DNA from: an uncultured Selenomonadales bacterium
GTDB lineage: Bacteria > Bacillota > Negativicutes > Selenomonadales > Selenomonadaceae
DNA: 64,000 bases
Assembly: GCA_937877655.1 (NCBI GenBank)
Contig: CALFJC010000113.1
Coordinates: 1 to 64,000, forward strand
Reading direction: 5' to 3'
Shown here: one piece after another, positions 35,205 to 42,759 of the stretch
How positions within the stretch are numbered: the stretch's first letter is position 1
Layout: each line of letters starts with the position of its first letter
Notes under the pieces: model-generated
Database searches by the model: none
Seen by the model: the letters and a program-made list of their open reading frames with translations, nothing else
What the model was told of the DNA's origin: nothing
Translations under genes and position numbers: made by a program

Positions 35205-36050
35205 TCACATTATCTTCGACGCCCGAAGTTCGTTGCATTCAATTCTGCCGACGCCCAAAAATTTTCCGTCCGACATGACGCGCAAAAATTTTTCATCTGC
35301 CGCGTGAATCGTCGTCGGCAAACCGTTCAGGAAAGCCTTAATTCGATTTTCTTTAAGCTCAAAGCGCGGCAAATGCCTTAAACAATCTTCAATCGGCAAA
35401 ATATTTTTATCGCCGAGCTCGTCAAGCGTCACGGAATTTTTTAAATCGAAGTCGCCGACCCGAAGCCGAATCAAATTTTTCAACGTCGCGGGCAAATTTA
35501 AACTCGCGCCCAAATCCGCCGCCAAACTCCTTATGTAAGTTCCCTTGCCGCAACTAATTTCAATCACGGCAGAATTTTTTTCAAGCGCAACAAGTTCGAT
35601 ATTAAAAATTTTTACCAACCTGCGCGGCATTTCAAAATCTAAATTTTTTCGCGCCAAATCGTAAGCCTTGCGCCCGTGAATTTTTATCGCGGAAAATTTC
35701 GGTGGAGTTTGTTCAATCTCTCCGATAAAATTTTTCAACGCCGCGTTAAGTTCTTCGACAGCAGGCATTTGAAAATCATCTGCGCGGGAAATAATTTTGC
35801 CTTCGAGATCTCCGCTGTCCGTCGCAACGCCGAATAAAATTTCTGCGCGATAAATTTTGTCGCAGTCTTTAAGGTATTCGATAAATTTCGTCGCCCGCCC
35901 AATCGCAACGGGCAAAACTCCCGACGCTTGCGGGTCAAGCGTGCCGGCGTGCCCGACTTTTTTTACAGAAAAAATTTTCCGGACACGATTAACCGCATCA
36001 TGGCTCGTCATGCCCGAAATTTTATTCAAATTTATAAAGCCGTCTTTCAT
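35205..36050 (-). CDS. truB: tRNA pseudouridine-55 synthase
   Basis: A 281-residue enzyme that makes pseudouridine 55 in the T loop of tRNAs. The catalytic motif HAGTLDPQASGVLPV contains the essential Asp. KKVGHAGT, the Y/R motif and GTYIRSLAADLG are also present, and a C-terminal PUA-like region ends the chain. No clear ribosome binding site precedes ATG 36050; the upstream 70 bases are filled with AT-rich simple repeats. It lies downstream of rbfA and nrnA, a common arrangement in Firmicutes. Confidence 0.93.
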   Translation of the reverse strand: MKDGFINLNKISGMTSHDAVNRVRKIFSVKKVGHAGTLDPQASGVLPVAIGRATKFIEYLKDCDKIYRAEILFGVATDSGDLEGKIISRADDFQMPAVEELNAALKNFIGEIEQTPPKFSAIKIHGRKAYDLARKNLDFEMPRRLVKIFNIELVALEKNSAVIEISCGKGTYIRSLAADLGASLNLPATLKNLIRLRVGDFDLKNSVTLDELGDKNILPIEDCLRHLPRFELKENRIKAFLNGLPTTIHAADEKFLRVMSDGKFLGVGRIECNELRASKIM

Positions 36051-36051
36051 A

Positions 36052-36117
36052 ATGCGTAATTCGTAATACGCAATGCGTAATGAAAAATTTTCATTATTAA
36101 TTCCTCATTCCTAATTC
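36052..36117. repeat. AT-rich simple repeats between nrnA and truB
   Basis: Repeats of the type ATGCGTAATTCGTAATACGC, then TAATTCCTCATTCCTAATTCC, the reverse complement of the GGAATTA heptamers seen in the array. They separate truB from nrnA and occupy the usual ribosome-binding region. Confidence 0.6.
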
Positions 36118-37065
36118 CTAATTATTCAGAGCCGCGCCTATCGCCTCAACCAAAATTTTTTCCGCGTCCGCAAGATGTTCGTAAATCGTGCAACCCGCCG
36201 CCCGAATATGTCCGCCGCCGCCGAGTGAATTTGCAATTTTTGAAACGTCAACGCCCTTCGATCTCATGCTCACGCGGCAAGTTTTTTCCTCGCGCTCGCT
36301 GATCATAAACGCCACGTCAACGCCGTCAATCACGCGAATTAAATCGATAAATCCTTCCGTCGAATCCAATTTTTTCATCGTCGGCAAATCAAGGAACATG
36401 CCCGCCACTTTTCCGCCGTAAAAAAATTTCAGCGAGTTCAAAGCCGTTCTTATGCCAAAAATTTCGTTGGCAGATTTTTTTTCCATCGCTTCGGAAATAA
36501 AATTCGGTTTGACGCCGCAATTAACCAGTTCGCCCGCAATTTTTAGAGTTTCTGCGCGGGTGTTTGAAAATTGGAAAAAGCCCGTGTCGTCCGCAAGCCC
36601 CGTGTAAAGGCAAGTCGCAATGTCTGGCGTAATTTCCGCGTCAAGTTCTTTGGCGAGCTTGAAAATTATTTCGCAAGTCGCCGCTACCTCCGGCTCAACA
36701 TAAAGTTCAACGCCTTCGCCGCTGTTCGTGACGTGATGATCGATATTCAAAATCGGCGCGTCGGTTAAATCGCGCACTTTGCCGATTCTTTCGGGCGAAG
36801 TGTCCAATATCAGCAATAAATCCGCGTCAAAAAATTTTTCTCCGTCAATCGGGCGGCGAATTTCTTCAAAGTGCGGCAGGACATGCAAATTTTTTATTAT
36901 GTTGTCGTCAATGAAAACCTGCGCGGTTTTGCCCATTGCGCGGAGCATTTGCATAACCGCAAGCGTCGAGCCGACCGCGTCGCCGTCTGAATGAACATGC
37001 GAAGTTATCAAAATTTTATTCGCGGCTCGGAGTTTCGCCGCCGCTTCTTTCAACGTTATCAACAT
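36118..37065 (-). CDS. nrnA: DHH-family nanoRNase/pAp phosphatase
   Basis: A 315-residue DHH/DHHA1 phosphoesterase that degrades nanoRNA and dephosphorylates pAp. Motifs are SHVHSDGDAVGS (motif I), LDTSPERIG, the DHH triad in NIDHHVTNSGEG, and the DHHA1 GGGGHIRAAG near the C terminus. The ATG at 37065 has GGAGAG upstream; longer ORF starts lie inside rbfA. The first 50 bases overlap the 3' end of rbfA in another frame, which implies translational coupling. Confidence 0.93.
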   Translation of the reverse strand: MLITLKEAAAKLRAANKILITSHVHSDGDAVGSTLAVMQMLRAMGKTAQVFIDDNIIKNLHVLPHFEEIRRPIDGEKFFDADLLLILDTSPERIGKVRDLTDAPILNIDHHVTNSGEGVELYVEPEVAATCEIIFKLAKELDAEITPDIATCLYTGLADDTGFFQFSNTRAETLKIAGELVNCGVKPNFISEAMEKKSANEIFGIRTALNSLKFFYGGKVAGMFLDLPTMKKLDSTEGFIDLIRVIDGVDVAFMISEREEKTCRVSMRSKGVDVSKIANSLGGGGHIRAAGCTIYEHLADAEKILVEAIGAALNN

Positions 37066-37417
37066 TTTTATTCTCTCCTTCAACCTGCAATAAAAGTTTT
37101 TGAATGTGATCTCCGTAATCAAGCGAAGTATCCAGTGCAAATGAAATTTCGGGCGTGAATCTCAATCTGATTCTGTGTCCGATCTCGCGGCGAATAAATC
37201 CCAACGCGCTTTGAAGTCCTTCAAGTGAATTTTTAACTTCTTCCGCGCCGCCCATGATGCTGACATAAATTTTCGCCTCGCGCAAATCGCCCGTAACTTC
37301 GACATCAGTCACTGTTACGAAACCGATTCGCGGGTCTTTTAAGTCCGTCAACAACATTTTGCCCATTTCCTGCTTGATTAGCTCCTGCAATTTTTCTATT
37401 CGCAACTGTTTTGCCAT
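37016..37417 (-). CDS. rbfA: 30S ribosome-binding factor A
   Basis: A 133-residue KH-fold assembly factor for the 30S subunit. Typical segments are LIKQEMGKMLLTDLKDPRIGFVTVT (start LIKQEM), EVTGDLREAKIYVS and RLRFTPEISFALD. The C-terminal tail (ENKNVDNVERSGGETPSRE) overlaps the nrnA start. GGGGG lies 7 bases before the ATG. Confidence 0.93.
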   Translation of the reverse strand: MAKQLRIEKLQELIKQEMGKMLLTDLKDPRIGFVTVTDVEVTGDLREAKIYVSIMGGAEEVKNSLEGLQSALGFIRREIGHRIRLRFTPEISFALDTSLDYGDHIQKLLLQVEGENKNVDNVERSGGETPSRE

Positions 37418-37432
37418 GTTTAAGCCCCCAAA

Positions 37433-38086
37433 TCATAAATTTATCCAAACAATCTCTGCCTTGTCGACGAGCGCGGGCGTCAATTCGTCAAGATTTTTTA
37501 TCTCGTCGAAGTGCCAACGCTCATTTTCCTTGCTAAAACCAAGTTCAAACGTCATTTCTCCTATAAATTGCCCGCGCAGAGAATTATCGCCCGCAATTTC
37601 CAAAATTATCGTCGCGGAATTTTCATCTGCAACGATTTTTTTTACCGTCGCATTGGTCGAGCGGCGAATTTTTTCAAATTCGTTGGCAACATAAGCCGCA
37701 GGATTTTCTTCGGGCGTCACTGGCTCCGGGATTTTGGCGAAAAATGATTTCTGAACTTCATCAAGAAATTTTAAGTGATTATTTTTATTCTCGGCGTTGT
37801 ACTCCGTCAAAAATTCCGCGCTGTGTTGAAAATATAAGTCGTCGGGATATTTTTCTTTGTACACGTCATAGTTTTTCGCAAGCTCAATCGTCGTCGCGTC
37901 GTAAGTCACGGAAAAAAATTCGTTTAAATCTGCGCGGGCAGAAAGTTTTTCCGAATTTCTCTCCGCCAATGCGATTTTTATTTCCTCAAGCGCGGCTTCT
38001 GGCGAGTCTTCCTTCCCGCAACCCGAAAAAAGGGATATGGGACAAAGGAAAAGGGATAAGCAGATTATCATAAAAAATTTTTTCAT
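37433..38086 (-). CDS. Lipoprotein of unknown function
   Basis: A 217-residue protein with a lipoprotein signal (MKKFFMIICLSLFLCPISLF, lipobox FSGC). The mature part is acidic, helical at first (SPEAALEEIKIALAERNSEK), and ends in a beta-rich region similar in shape to NTF2-like or DUF4878-type lipoproteins. That comparison is a guess. GAGG precedes the ATG. It lies upstream of rbfA with a 15-base gap and may be co-transcribed. Confidence 0.7.
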   Translation of the reverse strand: MKKFFMIICLSLFLCPISLFSGCGKEDSPEAALEEIKIALAERNSEKLSARADLNEFFSVTYDATTIELAKNYDVYKEKYPDDLYFQHSAEFLTEYNAENKNNHLKFLDEVQKSFFAKIPEPVTPEENPAAYVANEFEKIRRSTNATVKKIVADENSATIILEIAGDNSLRGQFIGEMTFELGFSKENERWHFDEIKNLDELTPALVDKAEIVWINL

Positions 38087-38110
38087 TGAATCACCTCGAA
38101 ATTTTAGAAA

Positions 38111-38141
38111 AAAAGAATCGCCCTCCGACTTTGAAGGGCGA
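38111..38141 (-). terminator. Terminator downstream of tRNA-Ser
   Basis: On the minus strand TCGCCCT pairs with AGGGCGA (38118-38141), followed by TTCTTTTTTT. Confidence 0.75.
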
Positions 38142-38174
38142 CTCTCTATTTCCGATTAATTTTTTCGTTAGTTA

Positions 38175-38263
38175 TGGCGGAGGGGGTGGGATTCGAACCC
38201 ACGGTGGCTTGTGACCACACTTGATTTCGAGTCAAGCACCTTCAACCGCTCGGACACTCCTCC
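38175..38263 (-). tRNA. tRNA-Ser (CGA)
   Basis: An 89-base class II tRNA with a long variable arm. On the minus strand the acceptor starts GGAGGAG and ends CCCCTCC-G-CCA with CCA encoded (one A-C mismatch). The anticodon loop CTCGAAA between CTTGA and TCAAG gives anticodon CGA, reading UCG. The T loop GGTTCGAATCC is standard. Confidence 0.95.
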
Positions 38264-38307
38264 GCAACGCGCTGAATATTATCATGCGCCAAAAAATCTG
38301 TCAAGAA

Positions 38308-38853
38308 TTATTTATTGAAGTAGCGTTTCAGCAAACCTGCGAACGCTTTGCCGTGACGAGCCTCATCACGCGCCATTTCGTGAACGGTATCGTGAATTGC
38401 ATCGAGATTGAGAGCTTTTGCGCGCTTTGCAAGATCGGTTTTGCCGGCAGTGGCTCCGTTCTCCGCCTCTACGCGCATTTTCAAATTCTTTTCTGTGCTG
38501 TCCGTCAAAACTTCGCCCAACAATTCCGCAAATTTGGCTGCGTGCTCGGCTTCCTCCAATGCGGCGCGACGCCAATACTCGCCGATTTCGGGATAACCTT
38601 CACGATAGGCAACGCGAGCCATCGCCAGATACATGCCGACTTCCGTGCATTCGCCCGTGAAATTGGCGCGAAGGTCTTTCAAAATGTCTTCCGGCGCACC
38701 TTTTGCCACTCCGACGACATGTTCAGCCGCCCAAGTCATTTCCGCATCCTGTTTCGTGAATTTTTCGGCGGGAGCTTTGCATACCGGGCACTCAATCGGC
38801 GGCTCGTCGCCTTCATACACGTAACCACACACATTGCACACATACTTTGCCAT
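38308..38853 (-). CDS. Reverse rubrerythrin (rubredoxin domain N-terminal)
   Basis: A 181-residue non-heme iron peroxidase for peroxide defence in anaerobes. The rubredoxin centre ([10 protein letters not shown] ... CPVCKAP) comes first, at residues 6-26. The ferritin-like diiron domain follows with EECTEV-type and EEAEHAAKF motifs, then DEARHGKAF. This is the reverse of classical rubrerythrin order. AGGAGG precedes the ATG. It is monocistronic between two tRNA genes. Confidence 0.93.
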   Translation of the reverse strand: MAKYVCNVCGYVYEGDEPPIECPVCKAPAEKFTKQDAEMTWAAEHVVGVAKGAPEDILKDLRANFTGECTEVGMYLAMARVAYREGYPEIGEYWRRAALEEAEHAAKFAELLGEVLTDSTEKNLKMRVEAENGATAGKTDLAKRAKALNLDAIHDTVHEMARDEARHGKAFAGLLKRYFNK

Positions 38854-38929
38854 AAGTTTTTACCTCCTAAAACATTTTTACTACATACGCAAGCAGATTA
38901 TATCACAAATTTTCCTTTTGGCAACGCAA

Positions 38930-38957
38930 AAAGCCTGCAAATTTCTCCGCAGGCTTT
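38930..38957 (-). terminator. Terminator downstream of tRNA-Gln
   Basis: AAAGCCTGC (38930-38938) pairs with GCAGGCTTT (38949-38957). On the minus strand the second arm ends in TTTTT. Confidence 0.75.
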
Positions 38958-38971
38958 GTTATTTTCGATAT

Positions 38972-39047
38972 TGGCAGGGGTAGCTGGACTCGAACCAACG
39001 AATGCCAGATTCAGAGTCTGGTGCCTTACCAACTTGGCGATACCCCT
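38972..39047 (-). tRNA. tRNA-Gln (CTG)
   Basis: A 76-base tRNA, CCA encoded. The acceptor AGGGGTA pairs with TACCCCT, and the discriminator is G. The anticodon loop CTCTGAA between CCAGA and TCTGG gives CTG, reading CAG. The T loop GGTTCGAGTCC is standard. Confidence 0.95.
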
Positions 39048-39099
39048 TCGGTAAAACCGTTGCACTTTATATCATACGCTTAAAATTTTGTCAACCGAA

Positions 39100-39786
39100 T
39101 TATTTTTTATCAGATTTCTCCTTTTTGTCCTTCTGTTTCTTCTCTTTTTTGTCCTTCTTGTCTTTCTTGTCAGATTTTTTGACTTCCGCGTTGTCTTTGA
39201 ACGAACGCACGCTGTGATTGTAAGTTCCGACGAATTCTTTATCCAAATTCACGCTGAGCAACTGAATCGCAATGCATCTGCCCGCCTCACTGCGGAAAAA
39301 GGTATAAATGTCGCGGCGGTCGGCTACAAATTCGCCTTCAACTTCGCCAGTTTCATTATTTCTTACCTCAATCGTCTCCGCTGTGACTGCATAAACGCCT
39401 TTATTTTTCGGCGAAATGCTTACCAAGTCTGCCGAGCCGAAGCCGCCGTTGTCCTTGAGATTCTCAAGATATTCGTCGATTGTCTTCTTATCCGCCTTGT
39501 TGAAGTCGGGAACGGCGGCATTGTCGAAGGCATTTACCTGAATCAGATAAGCATATTGAATATTGAAGCCTTCATTGGCGAATACAAGCATCTCGCCGCG
39601 TCTTTCGGGCTCTTGCCAAGGGTTTTGGACGACCGCAACCGGTTTTATCGGACATGTGATTGTGAATTTGAAATCTTCGCTCGTGTAAACATACGGTTCG
39701 TCATTTTGCTCCGTATTTTCTTCAGCGAATGCCGTTGCGGTAAAAATCATCAGCAATAACGTCGTCAGGAAAAAAATTTTGCGCAA
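39100..39786 (-). CDS. Secreted hypothetical protein with lysine/aspartate-rich tail
   Basis: A 228-residue protein with a Sec signal peptide (MRKIFFLTTLLLMIFTATAFA, cleavage after AFA). The mature domain of about 170 residues carries DFKFTITCPIKPV and a later RSEAGRCIAI segment. The last 27 residues are nearly all Lys and Asp/Glu (KKSDKKDKKDKKEKK). The basic tail may bind acidic polymers, envelope glycan or nucleic acid (inference). The TTG at 39786 follows GGGAG. No family is recognised. Confidence 0.7.
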   Translation of the reverse strand: MRKIFFLTTLLLMIFTATAFAEENTEQNDEPYVYTSEDFKFTITCPIKPVAVVQNPWQEPERRGEMLVFANEGFNIQYAYLIQVNAFDNAAVPDFNKADKKTIDEYLENLKDNGGFGSADLVSISPKNKGVYAVTAETIEVRNNETGEVEGEFVADRRDIYTFFRSEAGRCIAIQLLSVNLDKEFVGTYNHSVRSFKDNAEVKKSDKKDKKDKKEKKQKDKKEKSDKK

Positions 39787-39861
39787 ATCAATTCACTCCC
39801 TTAAAGATTTTTTTCATTTTACAGCAAGAGCGGCGGCAAGTCAATTTAAAATTGCGTTAAA

Positions 39862-41094
39862 TCATTTTGACGCGAATTTTCCTGCCGAATTGCCCATCGC
39901 CCATGCCGCTTGCAAATTAAATCCGCCCGTAAAGCCGTCAACGTCAGCCACTTCTCCGACGATATATAAATTTTTTACGATTTTCGATTCCATCGAGCGC
40001 GGATCTATCTCTTTTACCGAAATTCCGCCCGAAGTCACGATTGCTTCTTCAATCGGGCGCGTTTTCGTCACTGTCAACGTCAATCCTTGCAAAATTTCTG
40101 CCAATCGCCGCCGTTCAGCCAGAGTTATCTCGTCAACTTTCTTGTTTTCGTCTAAAAATGCTCTGTCCAAAACGATTGGGATTAATTTCGCGGGCAAAAG
40201 ATCGTTCAAAGCATTTTTTATCGCCTTGCGTTTGAATTTTTCAAAGTCGCGAAGGATTCTTGCGTCTAATTGTTCGGGTTTCAGCGCAGGTTTTAAATTT
40301 ATTTCAAGCTCAACCAACTTTTTTTCCGCCAAAAGACGCGCCGCTTGCCGACTTAACGTTAAAATTATCGGTCCGCTCACTCCAAAATGCGTAAAAAGCA
40401 TTTCGCCGAATTGCTCCGCCACTTTTTTTTCGTCTGACAATAATTTTACAGAAATATTTTTCAGCGAAAGCCCTTGCAACTGTTTTATGAAGTCATCTTC
40501 AACCTCAAGCGGCACAAGCGCGGGCAAAATTTCCGTTATCGTGTGTCCAAGCCGCTTTGCAAGCCTGAATCCGTCGCCGGAAGAGCCCGTCGCGGGATAA
40601 CTCGCGCCGCCCGTCGCCAAAATTACCGCGTCGCACTCAAAAATCTTTCCATTAACCAAAACGCCGACGATTTTTTTATTTTTGGCAAGAATCTCCGTGA
40701 CAGGCGAATTATTTCTGACTTCAACGCCCAAAATCGCCATTTTTTTTGTCAAAGCCTCTATAACTTCTCCGGCATCGTCACTTACAGGGAAAATTCTGCC
40801 GCCGCGCTCAATTTTAGTCGCAACTCCGAGACTTTCAAAGAAATTTACCGTGTCTTCAGACGAAAAATTATTCAACGCACTGTATAAAAACTTCCCGTTG
40901 CCGGGAATGTTTTTAATTATCTCCTCTATATCCGCCCTGTTCGTCAAATTGCAACGCCCTTTGCCTGTAATTCGGAGTTTTCGCCCGATTTGCGGCATTT
41001 TTTCAAACAAAATAACCTGCGCGCCGTTTTCTGCCGCCCGAATCGCCGCCATAATCCCCGATGCTCCGCCGCCAATCACTATAACTTTCTTCAT
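39862..41094 (-). CDS. NAD(P)/FAD-dependent oxidoreductase, BaiN/HI0933 family
   Basis: A 410-residue flavoprotein. The FAD-binding Rossmann motif VIGGGASGIMAA is at the N terminus. The family signature GRKLRITGKGRCNLTN, GGASYPATGSSGDG and the C-terminal VGEVADVDGFTGGFNLQAAW are all present. The cellular substrate of this family is mostly unknown; the BaiN name comes from bile-acid metabolism and should not be taken as function here. It starts 2 bases after the stop of the pseudouridine synthase gene and forms an operon with it. Confidence 0.88.
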   Translation of the reverse strand: MKKVIVIGGGASGIMAAIRAAENGAQVILFEKMPQIGRKLRITGKGRCNLTNRADIEEIIKNIPGNGKFLYSALNNFSSEDTVNFFESLGVATKIERGGRIFPVSDDAGEVIEALTKKMAILGVEVRNNSPVTEILAKNKKIVGVLVNGKIFECDAVILATGGASYPATGSSGDGFRLAKRLGHTITEILPALVPLEVEDDFIKQLQGLSLKNISVKLLSDEKKVAEQFGEMLFTHFGVSGPIILTLSRQAARLLAEKKLVELEINLKPALKPEQLDARILRDFEKFKRKAIKNALNDLLPAKLIPIVLDRAFLDENKKVDEITLAERRRLAEILQGLTLTVTKTRPIEEAIVTSGGISVKEIDPRSMESKIVKNLYIVGEVADVDGFTGGFNLQAAWAMGNSAGKFASK

Positions 41095-41096
41095 GA

Positions 41097-41816
41097 TTAA
41101 TCACCGCCAAAATTTTTAATCTCCGCAACTTCTTCCGCCGTTAATTCGCGAAATTTCCCGACTTTCAATCCCTCAAGTGTCAAATTCGCTAATTTTATTC
41201 GCTTAAGTCTCTTAACTTCGCAACCGACTGCCGAAAACATGCGCCGAACTTGCCGATTGCGCCCCTCGTGTATCGTTATCTCAACCAAATTTTCTCCGAG
41301 CAAATAAATTTCGGCGGGTGCCGTCAATCCGTCCTCAAGTTCTATGCCTGCGCGGAGTTTATCGAGCTTTTCTTCCGTCAAAACGCCCGAAATTTTGGCG
41401 CGATAAGTTTTTTTGACTTCAAAGCGCGGATGAATCAAAGAATTTGTCAAATCGCCGTCATTTGTCAGAATTAAAAGCCCTTCCGAGTTCAAATCAAGCC
41501 GTCCGACGGGATAAACGCGCTTATCGGAAAATTTTTCGCCCAAAAGTTCCAAAACCGTTTTACGTCCGCGCTCGTCCTTGACTGTCGATACATAGCCGCG
41601 AGGTTTGTTCAGCAAAAGATATATTTTCTCCGCGCAAATTTCAATCGGCTTGCCGTCAATGCAAATTTCTTGATCTAAATCCGCCTTCGCGCCTAGTTCT
41701 CGAATAATTTTGCCTTCAACCGTCACTCGACCTGCCAAAATCAATTTTTCTGCCTCGCGCCGCGAACAAATGCCTGCGCGAGCGATAATTTTCTGCAATC
41801 GTTCCAATTTTTTCAT
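41097..41816 (-). CDS. rRNA pseudouridine synthase, RsuA/RluB family
   Basis: A 239-residue enzyme with an N-terminal S4 RNA-binding domain (ERLQKIIARAGICSRREAE) and the catalytic VGRLDLNSEGLLILTNDG containing the active Asp. HEGRNRQVRRMF is the conserved C-terminal motif. These features place it in the RluB/RsuA/RluE/RluF group acting on rRNA. The ATG at 41816 is preceded by AAAGGA; the longer in-frame start at 41891 lacks a site. The exact rRNA target is not determinable here. Confidence 0.9.
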   Translation of the reverse strand: MKKLERLQKIIARAGICSRREAEKLILAGRVTVEGKIIRELGAKADLDQEICIDGKPIEICAEKIYLLLNKPRGYVSTVKDERGRKTVLELLGEKFSDKRVYPVGRLDLNSEGLLILTNDGDLTNSLIHPRFEVKKTYRAKISGVLTEEKLDKLRAGIELEDGLTAPAEIYLLGENLVEITIHEGRNRQVRRMFSAVGCEVKRLKRIKLANLTLEGLKVGKFRELTAEEVAEIKNFGGD

Positions 41817-41892
41817 CTCCAAATCCTTTTGTATCGATTTTAGCAAAAAAAAAATCGCCCGTGAAAGGCTTTTCAATAAAATTTTTCCCAAA

Positions 41893-41921
41893 AAACCCTC
41901 CGACGAGCCGCCGAAGGGCTT
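41893..41921 (-). terminator. Terminator after the double-glycine peptide gene
   Basis: CCCTCCGAC (41896-41904) pairs imperfectly with GCCGAAGGG. On the minus strand it is followed by a T-run. Confidence 0.55.
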
Positions 41922-41940
41922 TTGTTACGATTTTCATTGA

Positions 41941-42228
41941 TTATTTTGATTTGATAATGTCGAGAACTTGCTGATGAGTAATCTGCTTCCCGTTGAGGCT
42001 GTAAACATTTGGATTACCTTCGTCAAAATCCGGATAGCCATCTATTTTAGCGTCAATTCCGTAATTTTTTTTCAAATAATCCGGCAGATCGTATAATCCC
42101 ATTCTTACGTTAGTTTTTTGGTTAATAATCTGGAAAATTTCCCATGATTCACGTACTGTGCCGCCCGCAACGCCGTCGAGTTCCTCGTCGCTCATGATTT
42201 CGCCAGCGATTTTCTTTTTCTCAGCCAT
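41941..42228 (-). CDS. Small protein with double-glycine leader (bacteriocin/secreted-peptide type)
   Basis: A 95-residue protein. The N terminus MAEKKKIAGEIMSDEELDGVAGGT has the charged start, EEL-D-V-GG pattern and Gly-Gly (residues 22-23) of leaders cut and exported by C39-peptidase ABC transporters. The predicted mature part has 72 residues, no Cys and several aromatic residues (DLPDYLKKNYGID), so thioether rings are unlikely. AAGGAG lies 9 bases before the ATG. No transporter, immunity or modification gene is adjacent. It could be a class II bacteriocin, a signal, or a Nif11/NHLP-like leader protein. Confidence 0.65.
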   Translation of the reverse strand: MAEKKKIAGEIMSDEELDGVAGGTVRESWEIFQIINQKTNVRMGLYDLPDYLKKNYGIDAKIDGYPDFDEGNPNVYSLNGKQITHQQVLDIIKSK

Positions 42229-42319
42229 TTTATCAAGCTCCTTTCTGTTTTCATTCCTTTATACGTCGAAAATTCCATTTCGTTACAGAGTTTAACAAAA
42301 AAATTTTTTCTTGGCAACC

Positions 42320-42607
42320 AGGGCTTATTGGTAAACTCAAGTAAAAGAAAAACACAAACAATTCTCTGATACAATGGGTTTGAAAGTGGGGAACAGCTTA
42401 TGGCAAATTCATTGTATCACAATAATTTAACAAAGACGCAGTGGAATAAGATAAAATTTCTGTTCGAGAAGTCCAAGAAAGTTGGACGCCCGTCGCTTAA
42501 GAATTTTCGCCACATTGCTACTCGTTTCGACAAACTGTCCACATGCTTTTTCAATTTTGTCTTACTTGCCTCTGCTGCCATTCACTTTTAATTTACCAAA
42601 AAACCCT
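42320..42607 (+). mobile_element. IS5-like MITE: internally deleted transposase with terminal inverted repeats
   Basis: AGGGCTTATTGGTAAACT (42320-42337) and the reverse complement of AATTTACCAAAAAACCCT (42590-42607) match at 14 or 15 of 18 positions. Between them is a single small ORF joining the two ends of a transposase. The element is about 288 bases. A target duplication is not clear. It lies upstream of the double-glycine gene (opposite strand). Confidence 0.7.
42400..42591 (+). pseudogene. Deleted IS5-family transposase (N- and C-terminal pieces fused)
   Basis: The 63-residue ORF begins MANSLYHNNLTKTQWNKIKF, like IS5-group transposases, up to KVGRPSLKN. It continues directly with FRHIATRFDKLSTCFFNFV, which resembles their extreme C terminus (ATRFDKL). 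The whole DDE catalytic core is missing. It cannot transpose by itself but could move with a full-length relative. Confidence 0.7.
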
Positions 42608-42610
42608 AAA

Positions 42611-42714
42611 TTTCTTTTGCTCGCCCAAAAGAAAAGTAAGCAAAAGAAAAGGCGTTTGCCCCGCAAAAAAAACATCCTGTTTCTGTTGCGGGCGGGCGCA
42701 CGTCCTGTGCGCCC
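42611..42714 (+). repeat. Three-hairpin dispersed intergenic element, copy B
   Basis: Stem I is TTTCTTTTG (42611-42619) with CAAAAGAAA (42626-42634). Stem II is CCCGCAA (42660-42666) with TTGCGGG (42686-42692), enclosing AAACATCCTGTTT. Stem III is GGGCGCAC (42694-42701) with GTGCGCCC (42707-42714). It lies immediately right of the MITE; the 530-base gap 42229-42759 holds only these two elements. Confidence 0.75.
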
Positions 42715-42759
42715 GTGTCTCAGCTCATTCTGCAATTTCCCTTCTAACATATAAAAAAA

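Noticed and set aside
38221..39054. Long plus-strand ORF across the rubrerythrin and tRNA region
   Set aside because: It is the complement of a clear rubrerythrin gene and two tRNAs, with no ribosome binding site or family resemblance.
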